From Actinomycetes bacterium (lineage in GTDB: Bacteria > Actinomycetota > Actinomycetes > JAHEKZ01), in NCBI GenBank assembly GCA_027117675.1, contig JAJAYM010000324.1, positions 1-11,588 on the forward strand: a DNA stretch of 11,588 nt, given 5' to 3'. Every line of letters begins with the position of its first letter. Positions within the stretch are counted from its first letter, which is position 1. Below are positions 6,770 through 11,588 of the stretch, piece by piece. The notes beneath the pieces were generated by a model that was not told where the DNA came from, searched no databases, and saw only the letters and a list, made by a program, of their open reading frames with translations. A program made the position numbers and the translations under genes.

Positions 6770-7809
6770 AGGATTTCCTCTCGAGTCAGGGCGCCACTCG
6801 GCACACCTTCGGTTGTTGCTGGGTTTGTCGCGGGATATATTTCTGGTTCTGGAGCTGGCTCTGTTGCTCGGTTTGTTGCGGGGCGAGCCGTCTGTTCGGA
6901 AGCGTCAGCCATGGCCCGCCGCCGCCAGAGCCACCACGCCGCACCCAACACAATCACCGTCGCCGCTGACAGACCCAAGACCCCGCGATGCGCATCGACG
7001 AAGGTGGAGATCTCACCGCTCCACCGCGCGACAAGATCGACGGGGCCGCGATCGACCAGGTCGCCCCTCAGCACCCGGATCTCTACGTACCCGTACCACG
7101 TCACATAGCTGCCAGCGACGATCAGCAGCACGCCCGAGATTCGATTGAGCCATGGCAGAACGGCGCGGCTGCGCTGCACGACGCCGTCTCGAGCGAGCGC
7201 AAGCGCGACGGCCAGTGCCGTGAGGACCAGCCCCATCCCACCGGCGTACGCAAGCAGAACCGCGACGCCGGCCACGAAGCTGTCGGCACGGAACGTTCCC
7301 ACGACAGCGACCAGGAAGACCGGAATCGTGCACGAGAGCGACACCGTCGCGTAGATCACGCCGTACGTGAACATGCCGAAGATCCCTTGGTCGGTCGACC
7401 GCGACAAACGCGGAAGCCGAATCGACAGTTCACGGCCACTCAAGAGCCAGATGCCCAGCCCCAGCAGTAGCGGCCCGACCACCACCGTCGCGTACGGAGT
7501 CCACGCGGACACCTGTACGGCGAAGCCAGCGATCAAGATCCCCGCCAGTCCGAAGACTGCGATAAATCCAGCGGTGACGGCGAGGCCGACAGCCAAGGCG
7601 CGCAGAACCGATGACGTCGAACGAGCGCCGGCTTGGTCGCCGAGGAAGAGGGCGAGGTATGCGGGGAGAAGCGCGAACCCGCACGGGTTGAACGCCGCCA
7701 CCATTCCTGCGGTGAGCGCGACGATCAGAGTGCTGAGGTCCACTCCTGCAGGGTAAGCGTCGCTAGCGCCACAGCGCGATTTCAGGGGCCCGAGGAACCG
7801 ATCGGTCAC
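6766..7809 (-). CDS. CcdA/DsbD-like membrane thiol:disulfide electron transporter with C-terminal extension
   Basis: A 347-residue polytopic membrane protein of the CcdA (LysE-superfamily) type, which carries electrons from cytosolic thioredoxin across the membrane to exported thioredoxin-like proteins. The two redox cysteines are present: C43 in FNPCGFALLPAYL and C160 in SLSCTIPVFL. Six core helices (about 24-52, 70-95, 104-125, 147-171, 177-205, 216-240) are followed by a hydrophilic loop, a seventh helix (about 278-296), WRRR and an Ala/Thr/Pro/Glu-rich tail of about 45 residues. By the positive-inside rule that tail should be cytosolic. The GTG at 7809 gives the longest frame. GTG at codon 23 (7743) starts closer to the conserved part (VDLSTLIVALTAG) but has AGGA directly abutting it, so the start is unsettled. 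It is translationally coupled to the TlpA lipoprotein and lies 86 nt after the TauE gene. Confidence 0.88.
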   Translation of the reverse strand: MTDRFLGPLKSRCGASDAYPAGVDLSTLIVALTAGMVAAFNPCGFALLPAYLALFLGDQAGARSTSSVLRALAVGLAVTAGFIAVFGLAGILIAGFAVQVSAWTPYATVVVGPLLLGLGIWLLSGRELSIRLPRLSRSTDQGIFGMFTYGVIYATVSLSCTIPVFLVAVVGTFRADSFVAGVAVLLAYAGGMGLVLTALAVALALARDGVVQRSRAVLPWLNRISGVLLIVAGSYVTWYGYVEIRVLRGDLVDRGPVDLVARWSGEISTFVDAHRGVLGLSAATVIVLGAAWWLWRRRAMADASEQTARPATNRATEPAPEPEIYPATNPATTEGVPSGALTREEIL

Positions 7810-7830
7810 CGGTCCGTAAGACCTGCGTCC

Positions 7831-7852
7831 AGCGCCTAGGTCAAGCGCCTAG
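7831..7852. repeat. 9-bp tandem direct repeat AGCGCCTAG in the TauE/CcdA gap
   Basis: AGCGCCTAG occurs at 7831-7839 and again at 7844-7852, a 13-bp period. The 86-nt gap is otherwise plain. On the minus strand the repeat spans TTGACC, a fair -35 match; 17 nt further lies TCTTAC just before the GTG at 7809. A separate weak promoter for the CcdA/TlpA pair is therefore possible, with the repeat as activator or repressor half-sites on one DNA face. This is inference from spacing only. Confidence 0.3.
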
Positions 7853-7895
7853 CGGGTGAGGACGAACTCGCCGCTTCGCTCAACGGCCGGCATGG

Positions 7896-8639
7896 CTAGG
7901 CCAAGGCGGTCTGTAGACCGAGCAGCACCGCGGCGCCGACCATGAGTACGGCGAAGGCCTGGCGCAAACGCTCGCGGGGCATGCGTGGTGCGAGCTTGGC
8001 TCCGGCGAACGACCCGGCGACAGCTCCGATAGCCATCGGCAACGCGATCGACCAGTCGAGGTACTCCGGGCCTCGGACGGAAAGCGCGGCAACGGAGTTG
8101 ATCGAGATCACCAGCAAGCCCGTAGCGGTAGCTTCCCTGATACCGAAGCCAAGCACGAGTACCAGCGTGGGGACGATGACGAAGCCTCCCCCAACGCCGA
8201 AGAAGCCGGTGACGAGGCCGACCCCAAGCGCTGCGGCGGCCACGATCCCCAATGACCGCCGCGGACGCCTCTCCTCATGCCCCTTCGGCTGACGGACCAT
8301 GGCGACGGCAGCGACGAGGAGCAGCATGGCGAACCCTCCGGTGAGGACACGCTCCGGCAAGATGGTCGCCAACCAGGACCCGATCGCGGCCGAGAATGTG
8401 CCGATGGCCCCGAAGAGGGCTCCCTCGCGCCATTGAACATTGCGCGTGCCGCGGTGACCGAAGAGCCCGCTCATGGCTGCCAACAGGACCACGACCAGTG
8501 ACACCGTCGTGGCCTCGCGCGGTGGAACATCGAAGCCAAGCATGAGCAGCGGAGCCGTGAAGATCGCACCGCCTGCTCCCAGCACACCGAGCAGCAATCC
8601 GATGAACGCACCGGCGACAATCAGCTCGGCGACGAGCAT
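7896..8639 (-). CDS. TauE/SafE (TSUP) family sulfite or organosulfur anion exporter
   Basis: A 247-residue integral membrane protein with the two-fold repeat of the TSUP family. The repeat signatures are GVLGAGGAIFTAPLL (18-32) and FFGVGGGFVIVPTLV (146-160), each followed by EAT-x-x-x-L(L)V helices. About eight hydrophobic helices are visible, and the length is typical. TSUP proteins export sulfite or sulfoacetate or move thiosulfate and other anions. Its place two bases downstream of a rhodanese and within the persulfide operon favours export of sulfite or thiosulfate made by the upstream enzymes, as for the tauE gene of the Staphylococcus aureus cst operon. The ATG at 8639 follows the rhodanese stop so closely that coupled translation is likely. 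Substrate direction and identity are inferred from context. Confidence 0.88.
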   Translation of the reverse strand: MLVAELIVAGAFIGLLLGVLGAGGAIFTAPLLMLGFDVPPREATTVSLVVVLLAAMSGLFGHRGTRNVQWREGALFGAIGTFSAAIGSWLATILPERVLTGGFAMLLLVAAVAMVRQPKGHEERRPRRSLGIVAAAALGVGLVTGFFGVGGGFVIVPTLVLVLGFGIREATATGLLVISINSVAALSVRGPEYLDWSIALPMAIGAVAGSFAGAKLAPRMPRERLRQAFAVLMVGAAVLLGLQTALA

Positions 8640-8641
8640 AG

Positions 8642-9001
8642 TCAGGCCACCCGGCCCGGTTTACCCGATCGGTCGACCAGGCTTTCGCCGGATCGCTGCC
8701 ACGCGTGCATACCGCCTGCCAGGTTGACCGCGTCGTACCCGGACTCGATCAGGTGCTTGGCCGCGCCTCGCGAGCGGTTACCGCTGCGACAGACGACGAC
8801 GACCTTCTTGTCCTTCGGGATCCGTCGCTGTTTCTGACTCAGCTGGTCAAGGGCCATGTGCAGCGCAAGGGCACTGTGCCCGGCATTCCACTCCGAGGTC
8901 GTGCGAACGTCGACCATGACGGCACCGGCGTCCACCAGCTCGCGCGCCTCGCTGGCTGAGACCGATGGCGCGCCGCTGAACAAACGACCGAGAAAGCTCA
9001 T
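8642..9001 (-). CDS. Single-domain rhodanese (sulfurtransferase), second in operon
   Basis: A 119-residue cytosolic protein with one rhodanese fold: VMVDVRTTSEWNAGH near residues 28-41, the active-site loop CRSGNRSRGA with catalytic C71, and GYDAVNLAGGMHAWQRSG towards the end. The cysteine would carry a persulfide and pass sulfane sulfur to a thiol acceptor. The loop CRSGNRS is the common form in PspE/GlpE-like sulfurtransferases. The first 12 residues (MSFLGRLFSGAP) are a short extension seen in front of many such domains. Its ATG overlaps the stop of the MBL-rhodanese gene by four bases (ATGA), and the TauE exporter starts two bases after its stop, so it is clearly part of that operon. Family is firm; acceptor (mycothiol, coenzyme A or protein thiol) is unknown. 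Confidence 0.9.
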   Translation of the reverse strand: MSFLGRLFSGAPSVSASEARELVDAGAVMVDVRTTSEWNAGHSALALHMALDQLSQKQRRIPKDKKVVVVCRSGNRSRGAAKHLIESGYDAVNLAGGMHAWQRSGESLVDRSGKPGRVA

Positions 9002-10527
9002 GCGTTGGCCCGCTCCGTCGAACCCACGCCGACCTCATCTCCCTCGCGAGGCGCAAACGTGCGTGCTGTGCCGCGCGACTCCAACCACGTCCAACCAGCT
9101 GGACGATCGGGCGTGGCACCCCGCTCGATCGGCAGCGACGTCCGAGGGGCGTTGCTCCAGTCATCGTCGACATGGACGAGGTTCTCAAGCGGCGCTCCGC
9201 TTGCGACAACGGTGGCGCGAAGCAGGGAGATCACTGCCGCTGCCCGGTAACCCGATCCGCAGGAAATGTACACGGGCCGGTCAGTCGGGATCTCTGAGAT
9301 CCGGTCCGGCACTTGGTAGAACGGCAGGTGGTGGGAACCGACGATGTGCCCGTCCTCCCACTCAAGGTGCTGGCGCACGTCGAGTACATACGTGTCCGGC
9401 TGATCGGCGACGATCGTGGCCAGCCGACCGAAGTCGACGCGTCGGGTGGTGCTGAGCTCGGCAACGTCCTCAGTCCAGAACACTGGGCCGCCCACCGCCT
9501 GCGCTACCGGCCGATCGATGCCGATCCGCACCAACTCGCGATGTGCGGCTTGCACCTGCTCGGTCGTCTCTCCTAGCAAGGTCACCGGCGTGCCCCAGGG
9601 GATGAGCCACCCGACGTAGGCGATGAACGGGCCATCGAGGTCGAAAGAGAGGGACCCACGCAGGTGACCAGCGGCGAATACCTCACGGGAACGCAGGTCA
9701 ATGACCCACTCGCCTCGCTCAACGCGGGCGCGCAACTCCGCCGGATCGGCCGGCGAAGGAAGGGAAAGGTCGAAAGGCTCCGGACCGGCGGCATTGACCG
9801 GGACCATGTGGGCGTAGTAGGCGGGGAAGACATGCAGACCTGCGAGCGTCTCTTCGACGAAGTCCCGCTCGTCGTTGGTCAATGCCGGGTTGTTGCTGCG
9901 CTCATCGGCAATGGTGCCGGCCGTTCCCTCGTTCTGCGTGGCCGCGCAGAACGATCCGAAGCCATGTGTCGGGTACACATAGGTCTCGTTGGCGAGCCTG
10001 CCGGCCAACCGCTGCACCGAGTGCCACTGGTCATGTGCCAGGCCTTCGGTGAGTTCGGGCTTGACGAGATCGGGTCGCCCTACGGCGCCGTAAAGCATGG
10101 ACCCACCGGTGAAGATCGCCCCCGGGTAGACGTCGGTTGCCTCAGAACGCTCCACCGAGTACGAGACGTGGTGCGGGGTGTGACCCGGCGTAGCGACCAC
10201 GGTCAGGACCAGACCGCCCACCGTGAAGGTGTCCCCATCGCGAACCGGAGTGTGCTCGAAGGGAACAGCAGCGTCAGCGGGCACCAGATAGACGGCTCCA
10301 TGGCGTAGCGCCAACTCCAAACCACCCGTCACGTAGTCGTTGTGCACGTGGGTCTCTACGACGTGGGTCGCTACGAGGCCATGTTCGGCCAGCAGGTGCT
10401 CGACGCGGTCGATGTCGCGCTGTGGGTCAATCACGACGGCCTGCGCCCCGTCGTGAGCGATGTAGCCGCGGTTCCCCAGACCCGGGGTTTCGATCACAAG
10501 AACGTGAGGTGTGCTGGTGTAGGTCAT
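8998..10527 (-). CDS. MBL-fold / pseudo-rhodanese / rhodanese fusion, CstB-like persulfide dioxygenase-sulfurtransferase
   Basis: A 509-residue cytosolic protein with the domain order of S. aureus CstB. The metallo-beta-lactamase domain (about 5-245) has H60-x-H62-x-D64 in ETHVHNDYVTGG, H116 in TPGHTPHH, H188 in PTHGFGSFC and C194, matching the conserved second-sphere cysteine. The first rhodanese domain (about 262-355) lacks a cysteine in its loop (LLGETTEQ), so it is a pseudo-domain. The second (about 365-460) has ISCGSGYRAA with C423. About 50 residues follow, with no recognised fold. CstB-type enzymes oxidise thiol persulfides to sulfite and combine it with sulfane sulfur to give thiosulfate. 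Oddly, the FTGD motif whose aspartate binds iron in ETHE1-type dioxygenases reads FTGG here (G142), so metal binding may differ. ATGA overlaps at both ends place it in the operon core. The architecture is certain; the exact reaction is inferred. Confidence 0.87.
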   Translation of the reverse strand: MTYTSTPHVLVIETPGLGNRGYIAHDGAQAVVIDPQRDIDRVEHLLAEHGLVATHVVETHVHNDYVTGGLELALRHGAVYLVPADAAVPFEHTPVRDGDTFTVGGLVLTVVATPGHTPHHVSYSVERSEATDVYPGAIFTGGSMLYGAVGRPDLVKPELTEGLAHDQWHSVQRLAGRLANETYVYPTHGFGSFCAATQNEGTAGTIADERSNNPALTNDERDFVEETLAGLHVFPAYYAHMVPVNAAGPEPFDLSLPSPADPAELRARVERGEWVIDLRSREVFAAGHLRGSLSFDLDGPFIAYVGWLIPWGTPVTLLGETTEQVQAAHRELVRIGIDRPVAQAVGGPVFWTEDVAELSTTRRVDFGRLATIVADQPDTYVLDVRQHLEWEDGHIVGSHHLPFYQVPDRISEIPTDRPVYISCGSGYRAAAVISLLRATVVASGAPLENLVHVDDDWSNAPRTSLPIERGATPDRPAGWTWLESRGTARTFAPREGDEVGVGSTERANA

Positions 10528-10874
10528 GAGTGGGCTCCCCCAGTTGTTGCGACACCCGCGTCAGCTGACGCGGTCTCGATGGCGAACCCAGCCGACTGCC
10601 AGGCCATCGTCCCGCCGCTGACGTTTGAGGCGGCGATCCCGTGTTCGCTGAGGAAGTGGCACACCTGCCAGCTACGGTTGCCCGTCGCGCAGATGATGAA
10701 CACGTCACGGTCGACCGGGATCTCTCCGATGCGGAGCGGGACGAGATGCATCGCCATCGGCACGGCGCCCGGTACATGGCCAGCTGAGTACTCAAACGGC
10801 TCACGGACATCGATCACAAGCGCACCAGCGGCAAGCGCCGCGGAGAGTTGACGAACATCGGCTTGAGGCACCAT
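10524..10874 (-). CDS. Single-domain rhodanese (sulfurtransferase), first in operon
   Basis: A 116-residue rhodanese: ALVIDVREPFEYSAGHVPGA, then the active-site loop CATGNRSWQ with catalytic C62, and SGGTMAWQSAG near the end. A second cysteine, C72, lies ten residues after the first and could form a disulfide or relay persulfide. The frame stays open to an ATG at 10937, but I chose the ATG at 10874 because the longer start would place the 16-bp operator inside the gene, and the extra 21 residues do not look like rhodanese. AAGGA lies nine bases upstream. The stop overlaps the start of the MBL-rhodanese fusion by four bases (ATGA). It heads the sulfur operon and would charge or discharge sulfane sulfur alongside the fusion enzyme. 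Confidence 0.87.
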   Translation of the reverse strand: MVPQADVRQLSAALAAGALVIDVREPFEYSAGHVPGAVPMAMHLVPLRIGEIPVDRDVFIICATGNRSWQVCHFLSEHGIAASNVSGGTMAWQSAGFAIETASADAGVATTGGAHS

Positions 10875-10889
10875 TCCGGTCGATCCTTC

Positions 10890-10895
10890 CCTATA
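10890..10895 (-). promoter_or_regulatory. Probable -10 box (TATAGG) of the rhodanese-TauE operon
   Basis: TATAGG on the minus strand overlaps one end of the operator, in the same position relative to the operator as the TATAGG before the repressor gene. The region 16-18 nt upstream (CCGAAACG) is a poor -35. The leader would be only about ten bases. Confidence 0.4.
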
Positions 10896-10908
10896 CCCTG
10901 GGGGGTAT
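10893..10908. promoter_or_regulatory. CsoR/CstR-type operator ATACCCTGGGGGGTAT before the rhodanese operon
   Basis: ATACCC and GGGTAT are perfect inverted arms around TGGG. The site has the A/T-ends and G/C-core look of operators bound by CsoR/CstR-family repressors and is nearly the same as the site at 11273. It lies 18 nt upstream of the rhodanese ATG and overlaps a TATAGG box (10890-10895) on the minus strand, so binding would block RNA polymerase. Confidence 0.75.
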
Positions 10909-10967
10909 TTGCGTTTCGGAGTTCTGGCCTGAATCACATCGGACTGACGTTGCGTGGACCGGCGCCG

Positions 10968-11237
10968 CTAGGCGAGGGCGAGGAAGAGCTTCTCCATCTG
11001 TTCACGGGTCAGGGCGGGCTGCTCGCCGCGCAACTCGGCGTCCTGGCACTGGCGGATTCCGCTGGCGACGATCTTGAAGCCGGCTCGGTCGATTGCGCGG
11101 GACGCAGCAGCAAGCTGTGTGACGATGTCGGAGCAGTTGCGACCGTCCTCGATCATCGCGACGATGCCGCCGATCTGGCCCTGCGCACGACGCAGTCGGT
11201 TCACGACTTCCTGCGACACTGAGTCATCGATCTGCAC
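10968..11237 (-). CDS. cstR: CsoR/CstR-family (DUF156) repressor, probably persulfide-responsive CstR type
   Basis: A small all-helical DNA-binding repressor of 89 residues. The family core VVNRLRRAQGQIGGIVAMIEDGR (11-33), the first cysteine C35 in NCSDIVTQLAA, and the second cysteine C64 in GIRQC are present, followed by the usual MEKLFLAL end. In copper-sensing CsoR a histidine lies four residues before the second cysteine; here that residue is glycine (G60), so copper binding is unlikely, while the cysteine pair needed for persulfide sensing by CstR remains. Two matching operators and the downstream sulfur genes agree with this. GTG at 11237 is the best start: AGGAGG lies six bases upstream, and residue 1 matches the family. 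An in-frame GTG at 11264 would add nine Arg-rich residues. It is transcribed from its own autoregulated promoter. FrmR-type formaldehyde sensing is less likely. Confidence 0.88.
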   Translation of the reverse strand: MQIDDSVSQEVVNRLRRAQGQIGGIVAMIEDGRNCSDIVTQLAAASRAIDRAGFKIVASGIRQCQDAELRGEQPALTREQMEKLFLALA

Positions 11238-11243
11238 GCGGGG

Positions 11244-11249
11244 CCTCCT
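11244..11249 (-). promoter_or_regulatory. Ribosome binding site AGGAGG of the repressor gene
   Basis: A perfect AGGAGG on the minus strand lies six bases before the GTG at 11237. It selects this start over the in-frame GTG at 11264. Confidence 0.75.
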
Positions 11250-11269
11250 GCTCCTTGGGGACACCCAAT

Positions 11270-11297
11270 CCTATACCCCTGGGGGTACCTGTGACAA
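11270..11297 (-). promoter_or_regulatory. Promoter of the repressor gene (TTGTCA - 16 nt - TATAGG)
   Basis: On the minus strand TTGTCA (11292-11297) differs from the -35 consensus at one base and is separated by 16 nt from TATAGG (11270-11275). The 16-bp operator fills the spacer and overlaps the -10, a classic repressor layout. Transcription would begin near 11263. Confidence 0.65.
11273..11288. promoter_or_regulatory. CsoR/CstR-type operator ATACCCCTGGGGGTAC before the repressor gene
   Basis: TACCCC and GGGGTA are perfect arms around TG. The site shares its length, ends and orientation with the one at 10893; on the minus strand both end in GGGTATAGG. It lies between the -35 and -10 of the repressor promoter, which indicates autoregulation. 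Confidence 0.78.
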
Positions 11298-11488
11298 GCA
11301 CCACCACGGGGAGCGAGCGCCGCCCTGTCGTGACGCACCACCTGGCGCTTCAAGAGGAGTCGGGGGCCGGCACCACTTGGCTGCTCGGGGGAGGCGCCCT
11401 CCACAACAGCTTCTTGGCCGAGGGCCCGGTCGACGGAACCTGGATCCGCTACCGCGTCGAGTCAGCCGACCGCGACGAACACGTGTGA
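11291..11488 (+). CDS. Short hypothetical protein divergent from the repressor
   Basis: A 65-codon frame starting at GTG 11291 and ending with TGA at 11486-11488. Third codon positions are strongly G/C (about 85%), as in the real genes here, which favours coding. I recognise no family; the centre reads THHLALQEESG and TTWLLGGGALHNSFL, followed by WIRYRVESADRDEHV, with no signal peptide or membrane helix. The GTG sits three bases from the operator and inside the -35 box of the repressor promoter, with no ribosome binding site. A second in-frame GTG at 11330 is an alternative start. If expressed from a divergent promoter it would be under the same repressor. Its 3' end overlaps the convergent gene by 27 bases, so it could also be a remnant or chance frame. 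Confidence 0.35.
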   Translation: MTSTTTGSERRPVVTHHLALQEESGAGTTWLLGGGALHNSFLAEGPVDGTWIRYRVESADRDEHV

Positions 11489-11588
11489 GGCCATCGTGTT
11501 GTTCAACTCGGCATACTCCATCCCGCTGCCCACCATCACGCCATCGTCGGTGCGGCGAACCTTGACGACCTGACCGGGAAGGACGCCA
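11462..11588 (-). CDS. C-terminal end of an unidentified protein (5' part outside the window)
   Basis: A frame open from the right edge to TGA at 11462-11464 gives 41 residues containing VLPGQVVKVRRTDDGVMV, GSGMEYAELNN and TMASHVFVAVG. Third positions are G/C-rich, supporting coding. The alternation of short strands with GMEYAEL recalls the last strands of a small beta-barrel such as PilZ, but the diagnostic RxxxR and DxSxxG motifs would be upstream, so I do not assign a family. It converges on the short plus-strand ORF and overlaps its end. Confidence 0.45.
   Translation of the reverse strand, partial: GVLPGQVVKVRRTDDGVMVGSGMEYAELNNTMASHVFVAVG

Noticed and set aside
9664..10308. A 214-codon plus-strand frame opposite the MBL-rhodanese fusion
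   Set aside because: Antisense shadow of a gene with all its motifs; no family match and no start signals.
10875..10937. N-terminal extension of the first rhodanese to the ATG at 10937
   Set aside because: It would put the operator and -10 box within the coding sequence; the ATG at 10874 fits the domain boundary.
10968..11237. Copper sensor CsoR identity for the repressor
   Set aside because: The histidine of the Cys-His-Cys copper site is replaced by Gly60, and no copper ATPase or chaperone gene is present.
11238..11264. Repressor start at GTG 11264
   Set aside because: It lies at the predicted transcription start and adds Arg/Pro-rich residues absent from the family; the GTG at 11237 has a perfect AGGAGG.

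Overview
The window suggests a high-GC actinobacterium. Codons end mostly in G or C, GTG and TTG starts are used, and most recognisable proteins are of actinobacterial type: a PIG3-type quinone reductase, a single-chain MMPL transporter, an MFS-type cyclic-nucleotide tail and a CsoR/CstR-family repressor. I could not fix the genus. No rRNA, tRNA, transposase, integrase or CRISPR array is visible.

Left part (1-3600): the 3' end of a gene with a cyclic-nucleotide-binding domain (+), then a quinone oxidoreductase (-) divergent from an MMPL-family RND-type membrane transporter (+). The divergent intergenic region carries a perfect inverted repeat, ATGCCA-N9-TGGCAT, and a strong G/C hairpin follows the transporter. 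Middle part (3600-6170, all minus strand): a decayed fasciclin-domain secreted protein with an intact signal peptide but a frameshift and a shortened domain, a GAF-domain protein, and an aldehyde dehydrogenase of the 2-oxoglutarate-semialdehyde (2,5-dioxopentanoate) type.

Right part (6167-11264, all minus strand) is the most coherent block. In transcription order it holds a CsoR/CstR-type repressor, a single-domain rhodanese, an MBL-fold/pseudo-rhodanese/rhodanese fusion of CstB architecture, a second single-domain rhodanese, a TauE/SafE sulfite exporter, a CcdA-like membrane thiol:disulfide transporter and a TlpA-like thioredoxin lipoprotein. Rhodanese, MBL fusion and second rhodanese are joined by two 4-nt ATGA overlaps, the exporter follows after 2 nt, and CcdA and TlpA share a 4-nt GTGA overlap. 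Two nearly identical 16-bp operators (ATACCC...GGGTAT type) lie before the repressor and before the first rhodanese, each overlapping a TATAGG -10-like box. The likely logic: persulfide or sulfane sulfur modifies the two repressor cysteines, both promoters open, rhodaneses and the MBL fusion convert persulfide sulfur to sulfite or thiosulfate, and the TauE protein exports it. The CcdA/TlpA pair would handle thiols on the outer face.

The right edge holds a short plus-strand ORF beginning inside the repressor promoter and the C-terminal end of an unidentified minus-strand gene. I do not see a wholly new system. The unusual points are the missing metal-ligand aspartate in the MBL domain, the number of rhodanese domains in one operon (three with catalytic cysteine plus one degenerate), the coupling to a CcdA/TlpA pair, and the frameshifted fasciclin gene.
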